Shown here in pieces: positions 29,539 through 38,039 of a stretch of 43,740 nt of DNA. The notes under the pieces are model-generated. The model did not search any database, was not told the origin of the DNA, and was given only the letters and a program-made list of their open reading frames with translations. Origin of the DNA: an uncultured Thiodictyon sp. (lineage in GTDB: Bacteria; Pseudomonadota; Gammaproteobacteria; Chromatiales; Chromatiaceae); the NCBI GenBank assembly GCA_903837595.1, contig CAILVI010000006.1:1-43740 (forward strand), given 5' to 3'. The position numbers and the translations under genes were made by a program. Numbering within the stretch: the stretch's first letter is position 1; every line of letters begins with the position of its first letter.

Positions 29539-29769
29539 GGTCCTTCCGGTCTGCAATGGGCCAGTGCAGGGGGCCGCAAGCGACGCGCACCCGCGGAGTC
29601 TGTCGCGGGATCATATCAGTTTTCGGGTGGTTGGCGCTGCGGGGCGCAGCAGCGGCGATCGAACCTGCGCGCCGTGGCGGCGGTTCGTGACCTGGCGGCA
29701 GGGAGCCGGGCGGACAGGTTCACCCGCTTCGGCATCTTCCCGGGTGATTAACCCTAAGAACGGCAGTTG

Positions 29770-29899
29770 TCACACCAAGGCGCCAAGCTCGCCAAGGTTT
29801 TTCAGTCTGTTATCGGCGCCGGGCCATTCACCCCAACGGTGACTTGGCTGCCTGGGTTATTTGCTGTATTTCTTGGCGAACCTGGCGCCTTGGCGTGAG
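29770..29899. repeat. MITE-like element with CGCCAAG inverted ends
   Basis: Left arm 29770-29797 and right arm 29872-29899 are near-perfect inverted copies (28 nt, about three mismatches) of a TCACGCCAAGGCGCCAAG...CGCCAAG motif. They enclose about 74 bp of unrelated sequence. The rest of the 29539-29979 gap holds no gene I can support. The layout fits a small non-autonomous element or a two-armed extragenic palindrome. Confidence 0.7.
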
Positions 29900-29979
29900 C
29901 AATTCCCGGATTTAGGTTAACCGGCGCTGGGTCCCGCATCCTGCGAGGCGACGGCGATCGCGGTCGGCCACTACCCGCG

Positions 29980-30753
29980 TCAGTCGTCGTCTTCTTTCTC
30001 TTCGTCCTCGTCCGCGTCACCGTCCTTGCCCTCGCCACGCTTTCCTGAACGGCCCTGGTGCCCGCCCTCTTTGTCGTCGCCGCTGCGGTGGCACTCCACA
30101 CAGGCATCGAAATTGTAGATGCCCTCCTCCACATGCTTTTCGCGGATGCCGGCGCGTGAGTGCTCGTGGCAACCGTAACAGGTGTAGCGGGTGTAGTCGT
30201 TCCCGCGGTGACAGGTGATACAGGTGGTGTTGTGGTCCCCGTCCAGCCGGAAAAACCGGTCGTGATCGAAGGTGGCCGGGGTCCAGGCCTGCTGGTTATG
30301 GCATTGACCGCAGTTGCCGGTGAGCGCCTGGTGCAGTTCGTTCTTGGGCGCGCGGTGACAGCCGCTGCACTGTTCCAACAGGCTGCCCTGCAACAAGCGG
30401 TGCGAGAAGCGGGCGATCTGGCGGTACGGCCGCACCCCGCGGTGATCACTGTGGCAGGCCACGCAATCGCGCTCCACCAACCCCTGATGAAAGGGGGTGA
30501 GCTTGGCCGTATCGACAATCGGCAGGCCCTTGGTCGTCACCAGGCCGATTTCGTTGGGCCGGTGGCACTGTTGACAACGGGCCGGGCGGCTGCCGAGCAA
30601 GGGGGTATGGCAGGCGAAGCAATCATGCTCGAGCGCCGCGTGGGCCTTGATCAGGTGGCCGGGGGCGATCATCAGGTGCGGATAGAGCAGCACCAGCGCC
30701 AGCAGGACCACCAGATTGGCGGCCACCACATAGAAGACCCGCTGGCGGTTCAT
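29980..30753 (-). CDS. Octaheme cytochrome c with N-terminal membrane anchor
   Basis: A 257-residue protein from the ATG at 30753, which overlaps the upstream stop (ATGA). A hydrophobic helix at about 7-25 acts as signal or anchor. Eight C-x-x-C-H motifs follow (CFACH, CQQCH, CVACH, CSGCH, CGQCH, CITCH, CYGCH, CVECH), each expected to bind heme c covalently in the periplasm. Additional histidines could serve as distal ligands, as in cytochrome c3/NapC-type proteins. The last 40 residues are very acidic and end in a run of Asp and Glu. With the cytochrome b-like protein and ferredoxin upstream, it forms a plausible electron path across the membrane. Partner and direction unknown. Confidence 0.9.
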   Translation of the reverse strand: MNRQRVFYVVAANLVVLLALVLLYPHLMIAPGHLIKAHAALEHDCFACHTPLLGSRPARCQQCHRPNEIGLVTTKGLPIVDTAKLTPFHQGLVERDCVACHSDHRGVRPYRQIARFSHRLLQGSLLEQCSGCHRAPKNELHQALTGNCGQCHNQQAWTPATFDHDRFFRLDGDHNTTCITCHRGNDYTRYTCYGCHEHSRAGIREKHVEEGIYNFDACVECHRSGDDKEGGHQGRSGKRGEGKDGDADEDEEKEDDD

Positions 30754-31328
30754 CGCCACTGCCAGAACACAAGAATGGAGAGGATATGCGCGAGCCCGAG
30801 CACGCCGAAGGCCAGCGTGATGGGGAAGTGGACGGTGCGCCACTGCTTCATCGCATCCACCGTCACCGTGTCCCAGAAGACCTCCTGCTCCACGGCCACC
30901 GGCGCGAGCCCGGCCGCCGCCTGCTCCGCCCGCTTGGCCGCCAGGTGGCGCCGCCCGCGCTCCAGCAGATATTCGCCCGTCATCCCGCTGAGCACCGTCA
31001 CCAGGAGCGCGATCAGGGCCAGCCAGGGCAGGATGGCATAAACGTGGATGCCGGCATGCACCAGGATCATCAGCGCCCCCAGCCAGGTGAAGACCTCATG
31101 CATCCGCAGCAGGGTCTTGGGTCGGCCGATCGCGATGAGCTTACGCTTGCGCATCGAATAGAAGAACGAGAGCAGGATCAGCAGGGTGCCCGGGATGCCC
31201 AGATACCGTCCGACCCAGGCGAGTCCCAACAGGTGCAGGAAGACGTCGACGATGAGGGTCGCCAGCACCAAGGCCCCGAAGCGGCCGAGGAACGGCAGGA
31301 CCTCGGCAGAGATGATCGATCGGTTCAT
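30750..31328 (-). CDS. Cytochrome b-like integral membrane protein
   Basis: A 192-residue protein with about five hydrophobic segments. Histidines lie in or next to helices (F-L-H-L-L-G near 31, M-H-E-V-F near 77, V-H-A-G-I-H-V-Y near 90-95, A-H-I-L-S near 182), suggesting a di-heme b four-helix core. I cannot assign a named family with certainty; it resembles membrane cytochrome b subunits of ferric-reductase-like or b561-like type. It follows the ferredoxin by 18 nt and overlaps the octaheme cytochrome c gene by 4 nt, so the three are one operon. It probably passes electrons between the other two. Confidence 0.72.
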   Translation of the reverse strand: MNRSIISAEVLPFLGRFGALVLATLIVDVFLHLLGLAWVGRYLGIPGTLLILLSFFYSMRKRKLIAIGRPKTLLRMHEVFTWLGALMILVHAGIHVYAILPWLALIALLVTVLSGMTGEYLLERGRRHLAAKRAEQAAAGLAPVAVEQEVFWDTVTVDAMKQWRTVHFPITLAFGVLGLAHILSILVFWQWR

Positions 31329-31346
31329 GGTCAGGGGGACCCGCGA

Positions 31347-31853
31347 TCAGAGTGCCAGTGTGAGATCGCCCTGCGCGGTACCGATGCACAGCAGGCAATG
31401 GCCAGACTCGATGCGGACCTCGGGCGTCTTGGCGTAAGCCACCTCGCCCGACTCGACGGCCGTCTCGCAGCAGCCGCAACTGCCGACCCGACAACCAGGG
31501 GCCACCGGGACGCCCGTCGCCTCCGCCAGGTCCAGCAGTGAGCCACTGCCCGGGGTCCAACGCGCCTGCCTACCGGAGCGACTGAAGTGGACCATCACCG
31601 GTGCGGTCGCGGGCGGCATCATCGGGGCGCCCGGCTCGCCAACCGCCGGTATCGCGGCGGCAACGCCGGATGCGGCCGGGGCCTGGACGGGAGCGGTCGT
31701 GGCGCGCCGCGGCAGCGGTGCGGCGGCCCGGGCCGCCCCCGATACCAGGGCCAGGTAGCGGCCGCGCTGGCGATAGAACCCCAGCAGTGCGAGCGTGAGC
31801 ACCTGAGCGAGGATCGCGGAGCCGATGAAGAATGCAAGGGTTGCGGTATTCAT
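31347..31853 (-). CDS. Membrane-anchored 2Fe-2S ferredoxin
   Basis: A 168-residue protein. One membrane helix lies at about 5-26, followed by R-Q-R-G-R, which by the positive-inside rule places the C-terminus in the cytoplasm. An Ala/Pro-rich linker (40-85) leads to a plant-type ferredoxin domain: Cys121-x4-Cys126-x2-Cys129 and a distal Cys-x2-Cys at 153/156. An extra Cys128 sits inside the loop. First gene of a ferredoxin / cytochrome b / octaheme cytochrome c operon. Confidence 0.87.
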   Translation of the reverse strand: MNTATLAFFIGSAILAQVLTLALLGFYRQRGRYLALVSGAARAAAPLPRRATTAPVQAPAASGVAAAIPAVGEPGAPMMPPATAPVMVHFSRSGRQARWTPGSGSLLDLAEATGVPVAPGCRVGSCGCCETAVESGEVAYAKTPEVRIESGHCLLCIGTAQGDLTLAL

Positions 31854-32130
31854 GATTTGTAGGGTCTGCCTGCGGGTGTCATCCGGGCGAATCGGTACCG
31901 CCCGACCGTCCGGGCAGTGGCCCGGACCGGTGTTGCGTGCAAGACTATCCGCAGGGGTGTGAACGGAGTCTGACCATGACTGTCAGCGAATCGTCAGGCA
32001 GGGGCGCCCCCCTGGCCAATACACGCAAGGCCCCCAAATAGTGAGCAAGCGGTCATGCAGACCCACGCGCAGCTCGGCAGCGACGCGATCAAGCGGACCG
32101 GGCAGGGTGCCCCGCATTCGGTCGCTTCGA

Positions 32131-32880
32131 TTAGCCTTTAGCGAATACCCGGTAATAATACTGTGATTGCGCTATTTTCCGATTATTTCGATCAAACGCC
32201 GGCCGCTCGCGACGCAGTTGGTTCTTGATAAACGGCAGGGGGATGTAATGTTCGGCGCAGCTGGTATCCATAAAGCTAAAGTCAGCGTTGTCGATCACGA
32301 ACAATCCGCCTGATTTGACTTTCTGATGCAATAGCGCCACCTCCTCTTCAAACTGTCCAAACAGAAAGCCTTGGGCAGCTGAGTTGTCGCCGGTGGTGCG
32401 GTTTTCTGTCCGTTGCAAAACGGCCATACAAAACACCGCGTCGAAATCCTGCGCCGCGTCGAATTCGGGAGACAGCCGATGGAGGAAAGAAAAGCGCTGT
32501 TCCTTATACTTCTTTCGGCATTGCCTCAGGCTCCAGTCATTAATGTCAACACCGACAATCGTGGCCGCCGGAAAATAATGACCAAGGGTCTCGACCTCCT
32601 CACCGGTCGAGCAGCCAAAAGACAGTATCCGGGGCTTCTCGATTGATGACAAATAGTCGGCGCATGCTCTAAAAACAACAGGGTAACGATCGGGGGCGGT
32701 AAAGGTCGCTGACTGATGAAAGTGCTTGCCGAAGCGCAGCTTGGTCAAGGTCTCGGCGCGAAACCGACGGTTTGAGAAAAACTCAATTCCCAGAAGGCCT
32801 TGCCTGAGGCAGCGATACACGAACCGCCATCCGGCAAATCTGGAATGCTTGAGTTCTCTTATTCGCTCGCGCACCGACAT
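32131..32880 (-). CDS. Class I SAM-dependent methyltransferase
   Basis: A 249-residue protein with SAM-binding motif I I-L-S-F-G-C-S-T-G-E-E-V-E near 84-96, acidic motif II V-G-V-D-I-N near 109-114, and F-D-A-V-F-C-M-A-V-L near 145-154. The G-C-S-T-G-E form recalls CheR-like and related Rossmann methyltransferases, but the N-terminal helical domain of CheR is absent. The substrate is unknown. The gene is clearly lower in GC than both flanks and stands alone, suggesting recent acquisition. Confidence 0.82.
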   Translation of the reverse strand: MSVRERIRELKHSRFAGWRFVYRCLRQGLLGIEFFSNRRFRAETLTKLRFGKHFHQSATFTAPDRYPVVFRACADYLSSIEKPRILSFGCSTGEEVETLGHYFPAATIVGVDINDWSLRQCRKKYKEQRFSFLHRLSPEFDAAQDFDAVFCMAVLQRTENRTTGDNSAAQGFLFGQFEEEVALLHQKVKSGGLFVIDNADFSFMDTSCAEHYIPLPFIKNQLRRERPAFDRNNRKIAQSQYYYRVFAKG

Positions 32881-33203
32881 GATATCTGATAAAGCCGAAG
32901 ATTAAGATCCAAGCATAGCGTCGATGGGGCGGCGGCGAATGAGGTATAGCGCCACAGCAGCCACCTCATGGGCCGGAAATTCACCGCTGCACCGCGGGTA
33001 AGACGGTGATTCTAGACGCGCAGCGGGGACCCGACAAGCGGACCCGCGGGCACTGCGCTGCGCGCGCGAACGCGCCGGTGCCGCCGCACCGCGGCACAGG
33101 AAGCGCTTGCCGCACCGGTTGAAAAAGGTGCCGCGGCTCCAGATGTAGGCCGCATCGGTTGTTGTTTGTACCCCCGTGCGTCAACCCATTCGGAGACTCC
33201 AGC
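32881..33203. other. Intergenic region between divergent genes
   Basis: About 323 bp with promoters expected on both sides. The stretch 33030-33115 is rich in short GC inverted sequences (GCGCGC, CCGGTG...CACCGG), but I see no defined element or gene. Confidence 0.4.
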
Positions 33204-33647
33204 ATGTTTACCCGGACACCCCGCCGCACCACCCTCATCGCCGGCATGGCCGCGGCCCTGAGCGCCGGGCTTTACTGCACAGCGGCGCTCGCCGAACGCA
33301 CCCCGGCCACCCCGGGCGCCCAAGTCTACATCATCACCCCCAAGGACGGCGCCACCGTACCACAGACCTTCAAGGTCCAGTTCGGGTTGGTCGGCATGGG
33401 CGTCGCCCCCGCCGGGATTGACCTGCCCAAGACCGGGCACCACCACCTGCTGATCGACGCCGCCGAGTTGCCGCCGCTCGATCAGCCCTTACCCAAGAGT
33501 GTCATCCATTTCGGCGGCGGTCAGACGGAGACCCAGGTCACCCTGCCGCCCGGCCCCCACACACTTCAACTCATCTTGGGGGATAAGAGCCACATCCCCT
33601 TCGACCCGCCCATTGTGTCCGAAAAGGTCACCGTCACCGTTCAGTAG
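33204..33647 (+). CDS. DUF4399 periplasmic protein
   Basis: A 147-residue protein from the ATG at 33204 (GGAG upstream); an in-frame codon at 33159 would only extend the signal region. The signal peptide has a basic start, a hydrophobic core near 12-28 and a likely A-L-A cleavage near 30. The mature domain shows the DUF4399 signature: V-Y-I-I-x-P-K-D-G-A-T-V, V-Q-F-G-L-x-G-M-G-V-A-P-A-G, T-G-H-H-H-L-L-I-D, and H-F-G-G-G-Q-T-E. The His cluster hints at metal binding. Function unknown. It stands 20 nt upstream of the broken GH43-like gene. Confidence 0.9.
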   Translation: MFTRTPRRTTLIAGMAAALSAGLYCTAALAERTPATPGAQVYIITPKDGATVPQTFKVQFGLVGMGVAPAGIDLPKTGHHHLLIDAAELPPLDQPLPKSVIHFGGGQTETQVTLPPGPHTLQLILGDKSHIPFDPPIVSEKVTVTVQ

Positions 33648-33667
33648 CGGGCAGGCAGGAGTAAGCC

Positions 33668-34431
33668 TTGGACAGCCTAGCAGATGCAACTGATCGCCCC
33701 GCCGGATTGCTGTTCGGGCCGGGGCCGGCCGGGGCCTGGGACGACGAGCGGGTCTCGGGGCCGCGGGTGCTGCGCGCAGCGGACGGAACCTGGCGGATGT
33801 GGTACTACGGCCGCGACACCCGGTTTGATCGCGAGATCAACCTGGCAAGCGGGCGTTGTGGTCTCGCGCAATCCGCGGACGGTCTGACCTGGCAGCGGGT
33901 ACCGGGGCCGCTCACCGGCGGATCGGTCTTCGAGGCCCACTCGGACCCCGCGCGGTTCGATTCCGCCCATGTCGGCGGGAGCGACGTGCATGAGCACGAC
34001 GGCCTCTACTGGATGTGGTACCTCGGCGGCGACCACAGTCGCCAGCAGTTCGGGCAGTTTGCAGTCAAGGGCATGAACCTGCGTCCCGGCTGCGCGATCT
34101 CGCGTGACGGCCTGCATACGAGGGCGTCACTGCCGATGGCCATCGCTCGATCGGACTCGCGTCCTCGCGCGATGCGGTCCATTGGGTCAGACGCCCCGGC
34201 CCTGAGACCAACGGTTCCATCTTCGCCCATGCACCCAGTGGCTCCGGGCGCTGGGACGCCTACATGGTCGGCACGCCCTGCATCGTGCCGATGCCCGACG
34301 ACAGCTTTAGCATGTATTACGTCGGGGCGATCGAGACGGCCAGCGGCTTCACCGACGAGATGGCCATGCGCCACCAGATCGGACTGGCACTCAGCGACGG
34401 ACCCGATTACACGGTTTGGCGGCGCTGGTAG
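33668..34431 (+). pseudogene. GH43-like beta-propeller protein with internal deletion and frameshift
   Basis: The first frame (33668 to about 34115) has repeated propeller strands: G-P-R-V-L-x-x-x-D-G-T-W-R-M-W-Y-Y-G, then D-S-A-H-V-G-G-S-D-V, Y-W-M-W-Y-L-G-G, and S-R-D-G-L-H. At about 34115-34120 the text jumps, in another frame, to Y-E-G-V-T-A-D-G-H-R-S-I-G-L-A-S-S, V-G-T-P-C-I-V, and Q-I-G-L-A-L-S-D before a TAG at 34429-34431. Related five-bladed proteins of the GH43/GH32-like type have about 90 or more residues between these points, so a deletion removed one or two blades. The gene cannot yield the full fold. Confidence 0.78.
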
Positions 34432-34542
34432 CGGCCGGCGAGCCCGTTTTTCTATGGTTTGTATCAATCACGGTGTTGTCAGGTGCACGGCGACAAGGCT
34501 ACTGTTAGCGTCTTTGCTGCGATAAGTCGGTGAGTGTTGCCA

Positions 34543-35541
34543 ATGAAAGTGATCGAGATACGTGAGACCGGCGGCCCCGCGGTCCTGCGACTGACAGAGC
34601 GTCCCCGTCCCGAACTAACTGGTCCGCAAGACATTCTGGTGCGGTTGATGGCCGCCGGCGTGAACCCGGTCGACACCAAGATCCGCACCCACGGCGCGCT
34701 GCTGCCCGCCGGGTTGCCGGCCGTCCTGGGCTGCGACGGGGCGGGCGTGGTCGAGGCAGTCGGCGCGGACGTGACCCGCTTCAAGCCCGGCGATGAGGTC
34801 TGGTTCTGTCACGGCGGGTTGGGCGGCCCGGTCGGCAACTATGCCGAATATATCTGCCTCGACAACCACCTGGCCCAGCCCAAGCCGCGCGCGCTGACGT
34901 TCGCGCAGGCCGCCGCCGCGCCCCTGGTGCTGCTGACCGCCTGGGAGGCGCTAAGCGACCGGGCGGGCCTCACCGCCGGTCAAACCGTGCTTGTCCACGC
35001 CGGGGCCGGGGGTGTGGGCCATGTGGCGATCCAACTCGCCCGCATCGCCGGGGCACGGGTCTGCACCACGGTGAGCGGCCCGGAGAAGGCCGATTTTGCC
35101 CACTCGTTGGGGGCCGAGTACTGCATCAATTACCGGGAGGAGGACCTGGTCGCGGCGGTGATGCACTGGACCGGCGGGCACGGGGTGGACGTGGCGCTGG
35201 ACACGGTGGGGGCGGCGTGTTTCCGTCAGAGCATCCCGGCCATGGCCCACTACGGCAATCTGGTCACCATCCTGGACCCCGGGCCGGACCTGGACCTGAA
35301 AGAGGCGCGCGTGCGCAATCTGCGCCTGAGCCTGGAACTGATGCTCACGCCCCAATTGCGCAACCTGCCGCGGGCGCTCACCCACCAGGGCGAGATCCTG
35401 CGCCGCTGCGGCAAGCTGATCGACAACGGGGAGCTCAAGATCCACGTCTCGCAGACCTTCCCCCTGGCCCAGGCCGCGGCGGCCCACACCCTGATCGGGG
35501 CCGGCCACGTGACCGGCAAGCTCGCCCTGACGATGGATTGA
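34543..35541 (+). CDS. NADPH:quinone oxidoreductase-like zinc-independent MDR enzyme
   Basis: A 332-residue protein from the ATG at 34543. It has the QOR-type N-terminal M-A-A-G-V-N-P-V-D and L-G-C-D-G-A-G-V-V motifs, A-A-A-P-L-V-L-L-T-A-W-E-A-L, and the nucleotide-binding V-H-A-G-A-G-G-V-G-H-V-A-I-Q-L-A near 147-162. No structural-zinc Cys lobe is present. Such enzymes reduce quinones or activated alkenes with NADPH; the substrate is undetermined. The metallophosphoesterase gene follows 68 nt after its stop. Confidence 0.9.
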   Translation: MKVIEIRETGGPAVLRLTERPRPELTGPQDILVRLMAAGVNPVDTKIRTHGALLPAGLPAVLGCDGAGVVEAVGADVTRFKPGDEVWFCHGGLGGPVGNYAEYICLDNHLAQPKPRALTFAQAAAAPLVLLTAWEALSDRAGLTAGQTVLVHAGAGGVGHVAIQLARIAGARVCTTVSGPEKADFAHSLGAEYCINYREEDLVAAVMHWTGGHGVDVALDTVGAACFRQSIPAMAHYGNLVTILDPGPDLDLKEARVRNLRLSLELMLTPQLRNLPRALTHQGEILRRCGKLIDNGELKIHVSQTFPLAQAAAAHTLIGAGHVTGKLALTMD

Positions 35542-35609
35542 GCAGCGCACGCCGGGCACCGCCCGCGCGCGACCCGGGAAGCCGATGCAAGACGACCGCT
35601 GGACTCGAC

Positions 35610-36170
35610 ATGACGGATGCCACACCGACCAAGCCAACGGACGGTCACGACGACCAGGTGCGGGTCGCGATCCTCGCGGACACCCACGGCTGGGTGGATC
35701 CGCGGGTACTCGCGGTGGTCGCCGACTGCGACCTGGCGATCCACGGCGGGGACATCGGCAATGCCGCGGTCCTCGCCAGACTGCGGCCGCGCCGCGGCCT
35801 CATCTATGCGGTGCGGGGCAACAATGATCACCCGATCCAGTGGCCGGCCGTGGACCAGGCGCTGCTCGCAACCATTCCCACACACACCCGGATCGACCTG
35901 CCGGGCGGCACCCTGGTGGTGGTCCACGGCCACCGGACCCCGGCGCGGGTACGCCACGAGCGGCTGCGCCACCGCTTCCCGGACGCCCGCGTGCTGGTCT
36001 ACGGCCACAGCCACCGCCTGGCGTTGGATCAGGACACCCTGCCCTGGGTCCTCAACCCCGGTGCCGCCGGGCGGACCCGCACCGACGGCGGCCCCTCCTG
36101 CCTGATGCTGACCGCCACCACCGGGCGCTGGGAGGTCACGGCACTGCGCTTCCCGCCGCTGCCTCGTTAG
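35610..36170 (+). CDS. YfcE/MJ0936-type metallophosphoesterase
   Basis: A 186-residue calcineurin-like phosphoesterase from the ATG at 35610. Metal-binding motifs are all present in order: A-D-T-H-G (23-27), G-G-D-I-G (46-50), G-N-N-D-H (70-74), H-G-H (about 107-109) and Y-G-H-S-H (131-135). YfcE-type enzymes hydrolyse phosphodiesters in vitro; the natural substrate is unknown. It follows the quinone reductase closely and may be co-transcribed. Confidence 0.92.
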   Translation: MTDATPTKPTDGHDDQVRVAILADTHGWVDPRVLAVVADCDLAIHGGDIGNAAVLARLRPRRGLIYAVRGNNDHPIQWPAVDQALLATIPTHTRIDLPGGTLVVVHGHRTPARVRHERLRHRFPDARVLVYGHSHRLALDQDTLPWVLNPGAAGRTRTDGGPSCLMLTATTGRWEVTALRFPPLPR

Positions 36171-36180
36171 CCTGAATATC

Positions 36181-36208
36181 TCACGCCAAGGCGCCAAGCT
36201 CGCCAAGA
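36181..36208. repeat. CGCCAAG-family dispersed repeat, copy at the protease start
   Basis: TCACGCCAAGGCGCCAAGCT continues into CGCCAAGAGG. It matches the left arm at 29770-29797. Its last bases, AAGAGG, lie 9-12 nt before the ATG at 36220 and seem to supply the ribosome-binding site of the protease gene. Confidence 0.75.
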
Positions 36209-36219
36209 GGACGAATCAC

Positions 36220-37164
36220 ATGATTTTCAATGTGCGTGATGCGCGGGTCTTGCGGCGACTCTATCTCCTGGCGGCGGCGACCGGCTTGCTCGGGTTTACC
36301 CTGGTCGCCCAGGCCGTCACCATACTCGATACGACCTGGCGCGAAGAAGGTGGCACCAAGCGTCAGCCATGGGCGGGCTTTGGCGCCCATCTGCGCTTGG
36401 CAGCGCAGCCGCAATTTCGCGCCGTACTCGCCTTTGCCAGCGATGACGAGACCTGGGGCGAGGCGTCAGGTACCTGGATCGGCAACGATGAGGACCACGC
36501 CTACATCCTGACCGCGGCCCATATCTATGAGCGGCCAGCCGATCCGGAGGCCTATGCGATACGCTCGCCGGATGGCGCCATCCATCATCCCGACCGGATT
36601 TGGGTGCATCCGCAGTGGAACGGTGATGCCGACACGCGCACCGGTTGCGATTTTGCACTCGTGCGGCTGCCCGACCCGTTGGCCGATCTGGGACCACCGC
36701 CCGTCCTGTACAGCGGCCACGCAGAAGCGGGAAAACTGATAACGTTCATCGGCTTCGGTAGTCGCGGCATCGGCTCGACCGGCGAACAGGAGCGTTTCTA
36801 CCACGGCTCCGACAAGGCCGCCGCTCAAGGCGTTGCCGATGAGTGGGTCGATATCGTCAAGCCACTGCCCCGCAACGGTGAAGCCGGTAACTATATCGGC
36901 GTCTATCTGCCGAAGGAGGACGGCAGCATTCCCAATCCTTACGGCGGCGCGAGCGAGCCGGCAACGCGCCTGGTGGGACTCTTAGGCTCGGGCGACAGCG
37001 GTGGCTCCGCCTGGATGCAGGTACAGGAAAGCTGGGTGATGGTGGGGGTCAACTCCGATGGTTCGGGGACCGCCAGCTATGGTGACTCGTCCTGGTTTGC
37101 ACGCATTGCACGACAGCAATCCTGGATATCCGGCATTTTCCCTGGTGCGCATTTTTCAGAATAA
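36220..37164 (+). CDS. Secreted trypsin-like serine protease
   Basis: A 314-residue protein with a signal peptide (hydrophobic core about 14-30, A-Q-A near 30-32). The S1 catalytic triad is readable: His in L-T-A-A-H near 96-100, Asp in C-D-F-A-L-V-R-L near 144, and Ser in G-S-G-D-S-G-G-S-A near 256-264. It should act outside the inner membrane. There is no PDZ domain, so it is not DegP-like. Lower GC than its neighbours. The ATG follows a dispersed repeat that appears to provide the Shine-Dalgarno. Confidence 0.9.
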   Translation: MIFNVRDARVLRRLYLLAAATGLLGFTLVAQAVTILDTTWREEGGTKRQPWAGFGAHLRLAAQPQFRAVLAFASDDETWGEASGTWIGNDEDHAYILTAAHIYERPADPEAYAIRSPDGAIHHPDRIWVHPQWNGDADTRTGCDFALVRLPDPLADLGPPPVLYSGHAEAGKLITFIGFGSRGIGSTGEQERFYHGSDKAAAQGVADEWVDIVKPLPRNGEAGNYIGVYLPKEDGSIPNPYGGASEPATRLVGLLGSGDSGGSAWMQVQESWVMVGVNSDGSGTASYGDSSWFARIARQQSWISGIFPGAHFSE

Positions 37165-37194
37165 GCATCCATCGAAGAGGATTGACAACAGCCC

Positions 37195-37950
37195 ATGGCC
37201 GACACTCGCCCGAAACCCCCAAAATCACTCCTGCGCCAGGTCGGCCGTGCCATCGCGGATTACCGCATGATCCGCGAGGGCGACCGCCTCCTGCTCGGCG
37301 TCTCCGGCGGTAAGGACTCGCTGTCGCTGTTGCAGATCCTGCGGCACCTGCAAACCTATGCCCCGGTGCGCTTTGAGCTGGCGGTGCTGACCGTGGACCC
37401 GGAGGTACCGGGCTTCGACCCCTCGCACCTACCGGGCTGCTACCCCGATATCACCTGGCACTACATCCGCCAGCCACTGATCGCGCAGGCGCGCACGCAC
37501 ATGAACGGCGACTCCTTCTGCGCCTACTGCTCGCGGATGAAGCGGGGCATCATGTACCGCATCTGCCGGGAGCACGGCTACAACTGCCTGGCCCTGGGCC
37601 AGCACTTGGACGACCTGGCACAGAGCCTGCTGATGTCCATCTTCCACAACGGCCAGTTGCGCACCATGAAGGCACACTATGTCAACACGGTCGGGGATGT
37701 GCGCATCATCCGCCCGCTGGCCTATTGCCGCGAGCGCCAGACCACGGACTATGCCCGCGCGGCGGCCCTGCCGGTGGTAGCGGACAGTTGCCCTGCCTGT
37801 TTCACCATGCCCACCCGCCGCGAGCACATGAAGGCGCTGCTGGCGCGCGAGGAGGTCGGGCAGCCCAACCTCTTCGGCAACCTGCTGCACGCCATGCGAC
37901 CCATCATGACCGAGGGGGGACTGCCGGATGACGCGGGGGCTCACCCATGA
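37195..37950 (+). CDS. TtcA-like tRNA 2-thiocytidine synthetase family protein
   Basis: A 251-residue PP-loop ATPase. S-G-G-K-D-S lies at 37-42. Cys109-x2-Cys112 and Cys202 (in C-P-A-C-F) match the three cysteines that hold the Fe-S cluster in TtcA. A-L-G-Q-H-L-D-D near 133-140 is another family block. TtcA thiolates C32 of certain tRNAs. The protein is shorter than the usual TtcA (about 300 residues), mainly at the C-terminus, so a TtcA-like subgroup is possible. It directly precedes the recC relic. Confidence 0.85.
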   Translation: MADTRPKPPKSLLRQVGRAIADYRMIREGDRLLLGVSGGKDSLSLLQILRHLQTYAPVRFELAVLTVDPEVPGFDPSHLPGCYPDITWHYIRQPLIAQARTHMNGDSFCAYCSRMKRGIMYRICREHGYNCLALGQHLDDLAQSLLMSIFHNGQLRTMKAHYVNTVGDVRIIRPLAYCRERQTTDYARAAALPVVADSCPACFTMPTRREHMKALLAREEVGQPNLFGNLLHAMRPIMTEGGLPDDAGAHP

Positions 37951-38039
37951 GGGCCTTGATCACCGTTCCGGCCACTGGTCGAGGCCTTTTTGCCGGTCCG
38001 GCGCGCAAGCGCCACTGATTTCTCTTGGATATGTCGGAA

